A stretch of 64,000 nt of DNA from Prochilodus magdalenae (lineage: Eukaryota > Chordata > Actinopteri > Characiformes > Prochilodontidae): assembly GCA_024036415.1 (NCBI GenBank), contig JAMWET010001354.1, positions 192,001-256,000 on the forward strand, in the 5' to 3' direction. Positions within the stretch are counted from its first letter, which is position 1, and each line of letters starts with the position of its first letter. The position numbers were made by a program, and so were the translations under genes. The notes under the pieces are model-generated. The model did not search any database. It was not told where the DNA came from and worked only from the letters and a program-made list of their open reading frames with translations. Below are positions 46,801-58,684 of this stretch, one piece after another.

Positions 46801-47221
46801 GGGTACCACTTTAGAATAAAGCTACCTTTATGAATGGTTTAAAAAGAGTTTACTAATGGTTATTAATTAGGTCATAAATACAAATTACCTAAAATCATTA
46901 ATAAGCAGTTACAACACATGAATAAGGCCGACAACAGTGACCTGTTGTTAGTCTAACATTGAACATACATACCTTTATACTGAAAGCTTCCCTTCTCTGT
47001 AAATTGTGATGTTTACTGGCCATATGTATTGAAACTGGCATAAAGCCTTTCAGTCTCAATACATATTCATATGCATCATATGGGAAGCTCACTTTTGCCC
47101 TTAATATTATGGTGTCATAACTGTTTATTAATACTTTGTGTTTTCTAATAACCAGAGATAACCTATTTTTAAACCATTTAAAAGTCTTTCGTAAAGGTAG
47201 CCGTATTCCAAAGTGGTGCCC
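46801..47221. mobile_element. TIR element (MITE-like), 421 bp
   Basis: The left end GGGTACCACTTTAGAATAAA, GCTACCTTTATGAA and the right end reversed, GGGCACCACTTTGGAATACG, GCTACCTTTACGAA, form long imperfect inverted repeats extending for about 130 bp. No ORF. The flanks show AGTACT and AGTTCT, a possible 6-bp duplication with one mismatch. The superfamily is not assigned. Confidence 0.7.
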
Positions 47222-48386
47222 AGTTCTGTGCAAAATCACTCAGCATCTTCTTCAGGAAGTGCACCTCTCTAGTTATATTTGTTCCTGATTTATTTCAAGC
47301 GAGATGGGCATCCTATAAGAAAACAGAAAAGGCCATGCAGCAGCACAGATACAAAAGCATCCAAATCAATCAATCTCTGTTAAAGAGTAAGGTAGACCTC
47401 CTCCACCAACTTGAACATAGATTCCACCTTGCTATGATAAAGTTACAACACAGCTGCTCATAGAAGGTTCTCCTTATCTTTATCTTAATGCTGTACTTTC
47501 TAATAAAAGTGAAGACATCAAACTATAAAATAGTACTCATGGAATTATGCAGTCTACCTTAAAAACTCTAAAATGGAACTTTACAGGAGGATAAAACAGC
47601 TTTCCTAACCTGCAGTGGAGGTTGATATGACAAGAATTTTTTAACAGGCAGTTTTGGGACATTTCTATTGGTCTGTCCATCATGAATATTCACTAAACCA
47701 AGAGTGACTAGAGCTTTCAAACTTTTAGCCCGGCTAAATATAGATTAGAGGTGGAGATATGGTAGAAATATGATACAGTGATACATCAAGACTACATGTG
47801 GTATGTCAGGATATGTATTGTTTGGGGCATCACATCAGTTGCTGTTGAGTGTAAGCCTGTAGAGTCTTTAAGATCACCAACAACATCCATTTAGTTGACT
47901 GGCAGTGCATTTCTCCCCCTGTTTCCCCCTGATTCCGATTCCCAGTAATTTAAATGTGAAACTACACTTTGTGTATGAAAGCCATGTGAATTCCAAATGA
48001 AGATACCAATGTGTGAAAGGCTACCGTATATTTCTCTACGTCGCTATGAGCTTAACAATGCTTACCTTATTTACTTCTTATGAAATCAGCGCAGACAGAA
48101 GCTTTTATCAGCACCTAGAACACACATGGTAAAGATATCACAAACTGTCCTTCACCCCTGAGGATGTCATACACTCTGTGAGTGACAGTCAGCCTCCCAG
48201 AGCGTTCTTTATTGATCAGTCAGTGGCTCTTGTAACACAGAGTATCTTTTGAGGGTCAGCACACCTATAAAATACTGCCCTTTAGAGCAATCAGTATGAC
48301 TTTCAGCACAGCTCCGATTTAACCCTTTAAAATCAGAGCCTGTATGTGGATCTACACTTCGGTCACTAATAGTTATTTCACTGTAA

Positions 48387-48390
<4 letters not shown>
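47222..48390. other. Non-coding DNA with a partial family Y copy
   Basis: Around 47600-47705, TTTACAGGAGGATAAAACAG, GGCAGTTTTGGGACATTTC, TATTGGTCTGTCCATCATGA match family Y in plus orientation. Otherwise no gene or repeat. Confidence 0.45.
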
Positions 48391-48431
<41 letters not shown>

Positions 48432-48437
48432 CACACA

Positions 48438-48477
<40 letters not shown>

Positions 48478-48488
48478 CGCACACACAT

Positions 48489-48523
<35 letters not shown>

Positions 48524-48606
48524 AACACACACGCGCACACACACATACACACACACACACAAACACACACACGCGCACACACACATACACACACGCAACA
48601 CACGCG

Positions 48607-48644
<38 letters not shown>

Positions 48645-48672
48645 CACACACACACACAAACACACACACAGA
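48391..48672. repeat. (AC)n microsatellite
   Basis: About 280 bp of CA repeats with ACATGC, ACGCGC and AAAC interruptions. All long frames over it are artefacts. Confidence 0.95.
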
Positions 48673-48879
48673 TACAAATATTTATACATACATGTACATA
48701 TAGATCTTTTTTTGTATTTATACACAAAACCCAATTGTGGGAAATTTGGAACATATTGGAAAATCTAATAATCTGTGTTTTGTCCATTCTCTTGAACCTT
48801 TATTTAAAGTACAAAGGTACAAGTAAAATATTTCTTGTATTAATTAGTGGTTTTGTGCAACACTATTTGTATCAAATTC

Positions 48880-49560
48880 CATTTTTCCATCCTCCAGAGT
48901 CATCTTCTTCTTCCTCCTCCTGGTGCACATCTATGTATTTTTTGCTAAGTAGTCCTGCAGTTTTTGAGATATTGACACCGTTCCCACTTCAGAATGTTTT
49001 GTCTGAAAGGGAATGGTGTGTTGGTATGAGTGAAAGATATTTATTTATATTTATATACTAACTGTTACACCCATCTACTGTAAATCTGCTCCACCAACAG
49101 ACACTGTTTAACATCCACTATCTCAGGGCAGACCCCCAAGTGCAAGTGCAAAAATAAGCTACGCAATCATTTCGAATTTTTTTACATTCTTTTGCCTCTT
49201 GGAGAGTGTCACACTAAAATTCGTTCAATCAAAACGTAAACAAAATCAAAGGAGTCTGTTCTATTGTGTACAGCGTTCTGATCCGACTTACAGTTCTGAG
49301 AAAAACTTCGCTTTCCCATTAAGAATGAATGGGATGGAAAAGTGCCTGCCCATCTACTGTGCTTCTGCTTGACCTACAGACACAGTTTAACATACACTCA
49401 GGGTAGACCTCCAAGTGTAAATTCAAAGACTGTCTAACCTGCACTCGTCCCGCCCATGCCCATCCCTTGCCCAATTTTCAAACCCGTTTGCTTCCTTTAC
49501 CCAGCAGCCACCAAACTGCATATTCTTATTCAGGGCAGATCACCAAACTCTAATCCACAG
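48880..49560 (+). repeat. Family X dispersed repeat, partly duplicated
   Basis: TCATCTTCTTCTTCC, CCTGCAGTTTTTGAGATA and AAGAATGAATGGGATGGAAA match 19490-19975. The piece CAGACACTGTTTAACATCCA, CTCAGGGCAGACCCCCAAGTG occurs at 49090 and again at 49378 and in part near 49533, so part of X is locally repeated about every 290 bp. Confidence 0.55.
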
Positions 49561-49659
49561 ACAGGAGACAAAGCAAGGAACAAAACTCAGGCTTAGCCAA
49601 AGAACCCATAAAGCAGAACCTTGCAAACCGCCAGGGCCAACAAAGGGGTTTAGGACACC

Positions 49660-49838
49660 TGTTTGAGTCTTGGTTCCTCTCAAGGTTTTTCCTTCCTATC
49701 TAAGGGAGTTTTTCCTTGCCTCTGTTACCCTCGGCTTGCTTATTGGGGGCTTGAACACCAGGTTCTTTGTAAAGCTGCTTTGTGACAACATCTATTGTAA
49801 AATGCGCTATATAAATAAAAGTTGACTTAACTTGACTA
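49660..49838 (+). mobile_element. Dispersed fish retroposon 3' end
   Basis: TTGGTTCCTCTCAAGG, AGGGAGTTTTTCCTTGCC, TAAAGCTGCTTTGTGACAAC, then GCGCTATATAAATAAAAG and a GACTTAACTTGAC tail. The A-rich terminal short repeats suggest a retroposon end. This sequence type is common in fish. Confidence 0.65.
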
Positions 49839-50344
49839 AGTAGCAGTGAGTCCATGATCAGCTGTAGGTGTGTGCAATGGGCGGAATACTAAGATTCCTC
49901 CAGTAAATACAATCTAACAAGGCTAAATACGCTCTCCTTATGATGAGGCCTGCAGTTGACTGGTCTACTTGAAGTACTGACAAACACAATACGCTCAGAA
50001 AAGTATAGTGATGTAATTTATTACTAAATCTATAGTCTTATATCTCATCCACCCCTACATACACATATCTGAGGCTTACACCAAAACACGTTACACCACA
50101 CAGAGACACAAAGCAGGAGAGTGAAGGCTGTAAAAATGGCGCTTGGTCTCCTATTAAAGAGAACTAGTTACTGTGCCATGCTAAAGTCCATGACTACCCT
50201 CACTGTATTGTTTTCTAGTCACAACAGCCATTAGGAACAAGCTGTTATTTGTACAGCGGGTATTTTGGACTCCTAGCAACCGTGCAAGACCATGTAGACC
50301 ACTGAAACTGTCCCTATCAAATAGACAGCACTTAAAGCCTAACG
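49839..50344. other. Non-coding DNA
   Basis: No gene or classified repeat recognised. Confidence 0.4.
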
Positions 50345-50460
50345 CAAATCAAGTCACATTTATTGCCACCTCACATTTACACAGCTGTGCGGGATCTAGG
50401 TGTTGTACTGGCAGTGCTTACACACAGAAAATAGACACATTAGACCCAAAATAAACACAA
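50345..50460 (-). mobile_element. Possible LINE 3' tail
   Basis: On the minus strand the end GGTGGCAATAAATGTGACTT followed by GATTTG resembles a LINE terminus with AATAAA. Short and uncertain. Confidence 0.35.
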
Positions 50461-50531
50461 AATGAAATTATTTAAAGTATATATAGACGTACACGTTTCC
50501 ATATGCCATTTAGTGAGGCCGATATACTGCA

Positions 50532-50820
50532 TATTTATACTGATATGGCCAATATTAATTGAGATACAGCCATCTGCCAATGATGCTGGCAGGATGACTC
50601 ATGGTGGGTATCACTTCGCACTGAATGTCCGCAGTCATGGCTGTTGGGTCACTCAGGTACAGTGATAAGTCTGTCCTTGATACCTCGCATGCACATATGT
50701 GAAACTTGAATCAATTGCATGTCTCACAATGTCAAACCTTCCCACCAAGTTTCATTCCTGTCAGCTGACTCCTTCTGGGTGCAATTATTTGTGAAGCTAT
50801 ACTTTTGATGATGTGTGTAT
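50532..50820 (-). mobile_element. Tc1-B copy with large internal deletion (~290 bp)
   Basis: Its left part is a scrap of the 3' region (ATACTGATATGGCCAATATT), joined to the LHDAGL region (CATCTGCCAATGATGCTGGC), then the complete 5' end to TTTTGATGATGTGTG. The right terminus shows the extra-insert form (AATTATTTGTGAAG). Confidence 0.8.
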
Positions 50821-50879
50821 ATTGTTGTATGTACTGTGAGATCAACATATCACCGCTGTCCAAAGAAAAACAAGTAACT

Positions 50880-51125
50880 TTAAAAAAATGGCAACTTTAC
50901 AGGTACGGACAAAACCCTAAATTAATTTTAATGGGAGTGAATTAAAGAGTGAATTAAACCAGACATTTTTACAAGCTATTTTGAAGTATTTCTGTTGGTC
51001 CATTCATCACATGAATTTGAAATTTACAGACAGTGTAAACAGCTGCTGGTGTGTTCAAATAATAGAAGTCAAAATTGACAATAGAGACACATGCTTTCAT
51101 TGGACAGCGACTATATGTTATCATG
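50880..51125 (+). repeat. Family Y dispersed repeat, longest copy
   Basis: GGCAACTTTACAGGTACGGA, AAACCCTAAATTAATTTTAA, ATTTCTGTTGGTCCATTCAT, CAGTGTAAACAGCTGCTGG, TGCTTTCATTGGACAGCG. This copy gives the best idea of the family's length (about 250 bp). Confidence 0.6.
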
Positions 51126-52550
51126 TTTTGTTTATATATACTGTTAAATATACACTATGCTTTCCATGGTGACCTCTGACCTTTGCACCGTACCATATAA
51201 TGAAAGTCAATGGAATAAACCAAACCAAATAATACAATCCAACAGGGCACTGACTCTGTCAGGGCCCGCCACAGCCGCACTACAATACAATGCCCTGTCA
51301 CCCTGCAACCCAGCTGACGTTTGCAGAGAACACTGCAACACTGCCATCTTTAGGTCGTGACAGGGGTGCAAAATTGCTAACGGCACACCACAAGAGCATT
51401 CGCCTTGCTGAGCCTTAAGAAAAGTGGAGCAATGTTAAATAATTCATTTCTCTGGCCTTTAGTGAATGAAGGAGATGTCTTTGCATCTTTGCACTTAAGC
51501 TTGATGTAGGATATTGCTCTAAGGATAAAACTGCTCCGAGGCATTAGGCCTTGCACGGTAGACGTTCCATCTGCTGTGCAAACAAAGCCAGAGTAAGCAA
51601 AATAAATATGCTGTTTTAAGAGAACCGTGCATGAATTTCAGATTAAGAAAGTGGGCTTGTGGGTGATTCTGATGTTAGGGTGCTGATTTTGGGGGTCCCA
51701 CTGTTATTACATTATTATACATTTCTACGTCTGTATGGTAGTTTCCCATTTCAGACATTTTAAACATAATGTAATGGGCCCCTCACTGTCATCTACATGC
51801 ATGGTTCAGATAAATGCCCTACAAACATTCAACCAACCTACAGCACCTACACAAAACCAGCTGGCACTGCCCCAATACCCACTGTAACTAATTTTATTAT
51901 GTTGTACTATTTATAGTACACTATATGTAAAAGCAAACATCATAATACACCACACATTGTTTTATTATTCACATATTAATGTGAACCTCCTGCCTGAAAC
52001 ATGCTTTTTTTATGTGTCATCTATGCCTTATGAAAAATGTACACTTTAGTGAAATATTCAGAATATTCCACAAGTTACACATTCAACAAGAAGTTGCATC
52101 ATCCAGATTTACTGAAGATCATGGGAGGAGGGAAACCAAGCTCTCTCTGTCCTTTCTTCCTCATTTTCCATGATATTTTTGACAACTGGCTACGTCACAT
52201 GGATAATGCATTTTTGAATAATGCATTAGAATGTCCTTTATATGTTCATGCCATGGGCAAGTTAACCACAACTCGTGAATGGTGTGCTTAAAAACATTCC
52301 TTTTCCCAAGCTTTAAAGAGTACCGTTAATGCCACAGTCCATACATTCCACCAAAGGAAACCACCAAGCTGTAAAAACAGAAGCTGGAATTCTTTATTGT
52401 CACGACATCACAAAACATGTCGTATTTACATATTCAGCCTGCAAAGGTTTAGCCCCATCTACTCAAGCTGGAAGGTGGAGTAAGGAGTGTTTTAGTCAGG
52501 GTTGCTTTTTGAATAAGGCACAACACAGGGCAGCAAATCGGAGCAAAGCT
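51126..52550. other. Non-coding DNA
   Basis: No gene or classified repeat recognised in 1.4 kb. Confidence 0.45.
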
Positions 52551-52825
52551 CATTTACATTTACATTTACATTTAAGGTATTTAGCAGACGCTCTTATCCA
52601 GAGCAACTTACAACCGTGCTTAGTGTTCTGTTGGATAATATTCCAGCTAGTAGAGGAAGTTTAGAGCCTAAAACTCACCACGAGCTCAGACACTGCCCAA
52701 ACAGGGGGCCAGTGCTGGTACCTAGAGAAAGATCATTATAAGTGCAACACAATACACATTGACGAAGGACATTATAAGTGCAATACAAAGAGGTTATTAA
52801 ATTGCCACTTACATTTACTTACATT
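52551..52825 (-). mobile_element. SINE/L2-type tail, minus strand
   Basis: (CATTTA)n then GGTATTTAGCAGACGCTCTT, ATCCAGAGCAACTTACA is the tail seen in the other SINEs. The rest, with two copies of CATTATAAGTGCAA, may be the body of a different SINE type. Only 52551-52613 is certain. Confidence 0.7.
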
Positions 52826-53018
52826 AGTCTGAAAGACACAGTACCAAAACAGCCTGTTAACTCTAACAGCCATAAGGAGAGGTTATAATGCATAATAACG
52901 TTTCTGTACGTAATACCATACAAATATTACAGACAGATCTCAGAGAGAGAAATTACTAAACATGATGGATAGGGGTCTAACAGACATTCATTTTGAGCTG
53001 AGCATGCTTGATTATATT

Positions 53019-53420
53019 CACTCATCATCAAAACAATAGTTTCACCCAGAAGGAATCAACTGACAGGAATTAACTTAGTGGGTAGGTAGGTTTCATACTT
53101 GGCTATGCATGTGACCTAAGCAAGGACAGGCCTTATCACTGTGCCGAGTGACCCAACAACCATGATTGTGGACATTCAGCAGCAGAAATGCCCTCCACGA
53201 GTCATCCTGTTAGTGCCAGCACTATAGACAGACAGTTACACGACACAGGACTACATGCAAACACATCATTGTGATGACTGTCCTTAACACCATGTCAAAG
53301 TCACCAAGGACTGCAATGGTGTCGTGTCAGACTGTTATGGAATGACTCAGAATGGCAGCGGGTCATCTTCAGTGACGAGTCCCGCTTTTGTCTTCGTGGA
53401 GACAACAGTGACGATGAGTG
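53019..53420 (+). mobile_element. Tc1-B copy, 3' half deleted
   Basis: It starts CACTCATCATCAAAACAATA and runs through LHDTGLH-like and FSDESRFCLRGDN-like readings (TTCAGTGACGAGTCCCGC), then jumps to the terminal GACGATGAGTG. Both termini are present, but all coding sequence after the first catalytic D region is gone, giving a 402-bp derivative. Confidence 0.82.
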
Positions 53421-53474
53421 TATAGTGTATAGTACATACAGACAGTGATTCATTTCATTCACAGCTGACTACAC

Positions 53475-53849
53475 ATGCATAGTGTGCTTCTTATTAAGTG
53501 TGATATTCTTCCATGCCAAACTGTCTGGCACGGCAGCTGTGAGCAGAGAGTGGTGAGGACAGCGGAGTCCATCATAGGCAGCAAACTTCCAGACCTGCAG
53601 GACATCTACCGGTCCCGCTGCCTGAGGAAAATCCAGAAGATCTGGTGGGACTGCAGCCACCAAGCACACGACCTGTTCACCTTACTGCCATCAGCCAGGA
53701 GGTACCGCAGCATCCAGGCCAGAACAAACCGAGTAATTAAGTTTCTACCCACAAGCCATCAGGTTCCTGAACAAGCTGTGAACCTCTCACCAACACCACC
53801 AACACCACCAACACCACCACAGCACTGCACTCGGACACTTTGTTATTAA
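53475..53849 (+). pseudogene. C-terminal fragment of LINE ORF2
   Basis: About 90 of the 124 codons in this frame resemble the domain after the reverse transcriptase in fish LINEs. The beginning, before about 53530, does not match, and the end is P/T-rich because of a (ACCACCAAC)n-like stretch. The frame has no intact start and cannot give an enzyme. Confidence 0.75.
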
Positions 53850-54204
53850 TACTCTATATAGCACTGCTATGGACAACATCACTAAGTCACTTTATGCAAC
53901 AGGAATAGACATAAACATTCATATTTATATTTATATTTATATTTATATCTCTCTCAGACTATACCTGTCTCATAAATGTACATATCAGAATTTCTACAGA
54001 CCCCTCCTGTCTCTGTATATTCAGTATTTTGTGTATTTTGTATTTATTTAATATAACTTATATCTCTTTATTTTAATGTTTAGTATGTATATAGTTTTGT
54101 CCTCCTGTAGAGCACCATCCTGAGCCTCACCACAAGCATTTCAATGCATAAATGTCCTGACATGTTGTGCAAATGACAAATAAACCTGAAACTTGAAACT
54201 TGAT
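53490..54204 (+). mobile_element. LINE 3' end (L2/CR1/Rex group)
   Basis: A frame at 53475-53849 reads VVRTAESIIGSKLPDLQDIY, SRCLRKIQKIW and LFTLLPSARRYRSI. This is the conserved end of the reverse transcriptase protein of fish LINEs of the Jockey-type group. A 3'-UTR with (ATATTT)n at 53920-53950 follows, then GACAAATAAACCTGAAACTT and a repeated GAAACTT end. The reverse transcriptase core and endonuclease are absent, so it is a dead 5'-truncated insertion. Confidence 0.85.
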
Positions 54205-54950
54205 TACTTTGATATGGTCAGAAACCATAAAGAGCCTGTTATGTCCTTATGTGCTTATATTCTGGAGTAAAAACACAGGGCTTGAATATACAATCTGCTG
54301 ATAAGACTGATTTCTTGTTGAAAAAATGCCTCATACAGAAATTCTGGCCACAGTAGTAAAACTTACATGCACAACGCAAATATAAAACCCAATAGCTTTC
54401 CACCATGAGCACCATTTCTTAATTTCTTAAATTAGTAATAAGAGTCAAGCAAAAGATTTATCAGTTGCTCATGATCTCCATCAACAACATCCCAGGGCAG
54501 GGAATTTACTGTGTGGGTGCGCTCTCTTTACAGGCAGATACTCACCACCACAAGATGGAGACAAAAACCAGTACATGGTTGAGACATCATGTCAGCCTTT
54601 GCACTCCCATATTGCAACAGAGCAAAATGACAAAGCAACATTCATCTGCTCATAATAATCAGACAGCACAGTCATATGGAAAAGTTTGAACGCCCCCAAC
54701 CAAATTTAGTATGGCTGTTTTTGTGAGTGAAACACATGACATTTTTGTAAAGTTAACATATTATCTACAAAGCTGCAGTATTCTTTAACGCTGTGTGCAC
54801 ATATTTTGCACAATTTATTCATTAAGCCACATACATTTGCATACAACAGCATGAAATATAACTTTTGCAGTAACACTTGAAAAAAGTCCATGTGTATCAC
54901 TGTGTTCATGAGCTCCACTTTTATCAGCACTCAGTATGTGGTATTAACTT
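54205..54950. other. Non-coding DNA
   Basis: No gene or classified repeat recognised. Confidence 0.4.
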
Positions 54951-56102
54951 AAGTGAGAAAAGTTTATAACATGACTGAAGTATATTTTTAAGGTTTGGTT
55001 TTGTGAGGTGAGTTTTAACATGAGTGAGGTAGGGTTTTAACATGAGTGATGTAAGTTTGTAACACGAGTGCGGTAAATTTTAACAGGAGTGAGGTAAGGT
55101 TTTAACAGGAGTGAGGTAAGGTTTTAACAGGAGTGAGGAATGATTGTAACATGAGTGAGGTAAGGTTTTAACATGAGTGAGGTAAGGTTTTAACAGGAGT
55201 GAGGTATGATTTTAACAGGAGTGAGGTAAGGTTTTAACATGAGTGAGGTAAGGTTTTAACATGAGTGAGGTAAGGTTTTAACATGAGTGAGGTAAGGTTT
55301 AACATGAGTGGGGTACGTTTTTAACATGAGTGAGGTAAGGTTTTAACATGAGTGAGGTAAGGTTTTAACATGAGTGAGGTAAGGTTTAACATGAGTGGGG
55401 TACGTTTTTAACATGAGTGAGGTAAGGTTTTAACATGAGTGAGGTAAGGTTTAACATGAGTGGGGTACGTTTTTAACATGAGTGAGGTAAATTTGTAACA
55501 TGAGTGAGGTAAGGTTTTAACATGAGTGAGGTAAGTTTTAACATGAGTGGGGTACGTTTTTCACATGAGTGAGGTAAATTTGTAACATGAGTGAGGTAAG
55601 GTTTTAACATAAGGTGAAGTTTTAAGTGGGTGAGTTTTGATACATGGTAAGGTAAGTTTTAACATGAGTGGGGTACGTTTTTCACATGAGTGAGGTAAAT
55701 TTGTAACATGAGTGAGGTAAGGTTTTAACATGAGTAAGGTAAGTTTGTAACATGAGTGAGGTAAGTTTTAACATGAGTGAGGTAAGTTTTAACATGAGTG
55801 AAATAAGTTTTAACATGGGTGAGGTAAGTTTTAACATGAGTGAGGTAAGTTTGTAACATGAGTGAGGTAAGTTTTAACATGAGTGAGGTAAATTTGTAAC
55901 ATGAGTGAGGTAAGGTTTTAACATGAGTGAGGTAAGTTTGTAACATGAGTGAGGTAAGTTTTAACATGAGTGAGGTAAGTTTTAACATGAGTGAGGTAAG
56001 TTTTAACATGAGTGAGGTAAGTTTTAACATGAGTGAGGTAGGTTTTTAACATGAGTGAGGTAAATTTTTAACATGAGTGAGGTAAATTTGTAACATGAGT
56101 GC
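54951..56102. repeat. 22-bp minisatellite, about 50 units
   Basis: The unit is about AACATGAGTGAGGTAAGGTTTT, with 20- and 21-bp variants (GGTAAGTTTT, GGTACGTTTTT, GGTAAATTTG). The variants recur in blocks, indicating local duplications. Frames on the minus strand (repeats of LMLKLTS) are products of the array. Confidence 0.95.
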
Positions 56103-57304
56103 TGTTGTGGCATGTGTAGAATGTGGTGACGTAAACAAGACCTCACCTGAAAAGGAAGTTATCTGGATGGCAGCACTTGTTACTCCAAAACCTGTATATA
56201 TCACTCAGCATTAATGGTGTCTTCACAGATGTGCAAGTCAGCCATGTGCACTAATGCCCCTCCACCCCCCCAGTCATCCACCATCATGGATGCTGGTATT
56301 TGGACAGTGTGCTGGTAACAGGTTTAATGATGTGCCCCCTGTTTTTGGATCTGTTTCTGTCTGGAATCTACTTTGCATTTGTGGATGCAGTGGCAGACTG
56401 CGCTCACAGGCAATGGTTTTGGAAGAGTTCCTGAGCCCAGCCGTGTCTGTTTTTAATGCAGTGCTGCCATAGGGCCTAATATCATGGCCATCTTATATTG
56501 TTTTTGGGTCTTTGTACACAGACCTTTCTTTGGGTTTTCTGGATCTATTAATAATATCATACACCTCTGTGTCGTTTAAAGAGTGGAACTCAGGTTGTTT
56601 TATTCAGGTACAGGTTTGCATTTAGGTATATCCATGAAAGAGAATTTTTAATTACCTGAATATTAAACATAATTAGTTGACATTTCTTTCTATGATGGTT
56701 TGTAAAGTAAAATTAATATATGTTATAGATGTCGTTTTCTCTCTTCCCATACTGATGCTAATACTCTAAGTATCAGCCAATTTCAGATGCTGGTACTTAC
56801 TCTATTAAACCTAATAGGCTCCTGCTTAGTAAAAATGAACCTCAATGAATTTTGCACCTATAATTTTCTGTCCTGTACACTTTAGCTTTCATCAGACTTC
56901 AGTAAATATCACAATCATTCATGCTGCCAGTAGCAGCTGTTTTCAGCAGATTATGCAACTGTCAGGTTGTGGGACCACATCAGTGATCTGATGCTGCTAA
57001 CTGATGCAGGCCCACACTAGCCCGCCTAGGTGCCTGCAATGTTAAAGGCCATCATTAGTGACCAGCAGTTCCTGTGTTATGTTTCTCTAGTGATTACTAT
57101 CTTGGTAACAACATGGACTAATATTAACTCAGACTGTAAGTGTCTACACAGCTGGAGATTAGGGAACGCTGAAAGATTAACTTTCAACTTAATTCAGACA
57201 ATGTTTTGGCATGTTTTGTACTGTTTGTATGTTATCTGGCTTATTAGTGGCACTCCTGTTAAACAAATATCCTAATTAAATTCCCTTAATGAAAGAGGTG
57301 CTGA
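56103..57304. other. Non-coding DNA
   Basis: No gene or classified repeat recognised. Confidence 0.4.
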
Positions 57305-57365
57305 ACTTAACTCAACCTGATTGTGGCATCTCTACCAATCGGCAGAGGTATGTTAGGTTAAAAAA
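57305..57365 (+). repeat. Family Z dispersed repeat segment
   Basis: Matches 9555-9627 over about 60 bp; see that entry for the shared motifs. Confidence 0.5.
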
Positions 57366-58439
57366 TCAGCCAGAGCACATGTGGGTTGTTTTGATTGGAA
57401 CTGCAAATTTTTTGTTTGATGAACAGAAATATGTAGCTTTATACAACTAAGGAGTTTAAATTAATTTCCAAACAAAAATAGAAAAGCTGTTACCAAACAG
57501 TCACATTGTTTCTTCATGGTATATATGTTCAAGTGGCTTAGCTAATTTAATAAATTTCACTACTTGCATTGTTAATATTTCCCTATTTGCTTGGTCAGGA
57601 TGCTGAAGGATTAAGTTCCATCGGTGCATATGTGCATCAGAAATTGCATTGTGATATTAGTATCCCTATTACTGATACAGGTATTGTATTTAAGAGAAAG
57701 CATTGGCACCATTTAAGAAACAATATGGTTATCAGAGCCACCCCAGCTTGTGTGCAAATCAAGCCCTTCTACTTTTAGTGCTGCCGCTATCTGTTATAAT
57801 GTACTGATAACTGAGTAATCTGCTTATCATTCAGACAGCCGTTCAAAGTTCAAAGGAGTTAAGTGAACAACAACATAACCATTCATAGATTTCATAATAC
57901 TGTATGGCTTTAATGACTGATGGTGACTCAATGAAACCTGAAAGGACTATTGATAAACACATAAAACACTCTGTGGCCAAAAATACCTGAATGGTATTGA
58001 CTGCTAAAAAGATCAGTGCTAGTTTCTTCAGTTCACTAACCTTTAATAAGATTATCCTTGAACAAATACAAAATGATATCCCCCAAAAATGTTTTAGTAA
58101 ACTCATCATAATCAAAGGAAGAATGCAGAGGAAATGCTTCAGCAAGCATCATCATCTTGCTGAAGCTCAGCCCCCGTAATGAAATAAATAAATGAAAATG
58201 CAACCCAATACGGAGTTTCCTATTGCAGAGGAAATGTGTCTGGAACAAGCATGCTGTTAAATTATGTTAAGCTGGAGCACAAGTCCAGGTTCAACAACAT
58301 ATGCACAGATGGGCCAGGCAGAATGGCAAGGAGTGTATGAATTAAACCTCAGTGATATTAATTATGTGTAATGTCAATTAACCCTTGAGATAGAGGTTGT
58401 ATATGATCAGTTCATTGTTGCTCAGACAAAAATGAGCCA
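57366..58439. other. Non-coding DNA
   Basis: No gene or classified repeat recognised in 1.1 kb, AT-rich. Confidence 0.4.
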
Positions 58440-58672
58440 CTTAGAAAGGTGGCAGTAAGGTGGTAGTAACTAAAGACTCCTGCAGGTGGTGCTGCATGAG
58501 TATGATGGAGCTATAAATACGTGTGAGTGACGGGATTCAAAGACTGAGAGGAGGTGGGACAGTGCAGTGGAAGTCTCGTTCCACATATGGATAGATGTTA
58601 ATAATTGGCTAAAAGGAGTGACTGCATTTGGGCACGCCCATAGTGTAAAGGAAGTAACTAAATTTACAAGTA
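58440..58672 (+). repeat. Family C repeat, truncated
   Basis: TAAGGTGGTAGTAAC, GAGCTATAAATACGTGTGAG, TGACGGGATTCAAAGACTGA, GTGCAGTGGAAGTC, and a reading with HAHSVKEVTKF. It stops at an A-run next to a Tc1-B copy. Confidence 0.55.
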
Positions 58673-58684
58673 TGATAAAAAAAA

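Noticed and set aside
55725..56030. 101-codon LMLKLTS-repeat frame
   Set aside because: Product of the 22-bp minisatellite; unit-length changes shift the frame repeatedly.
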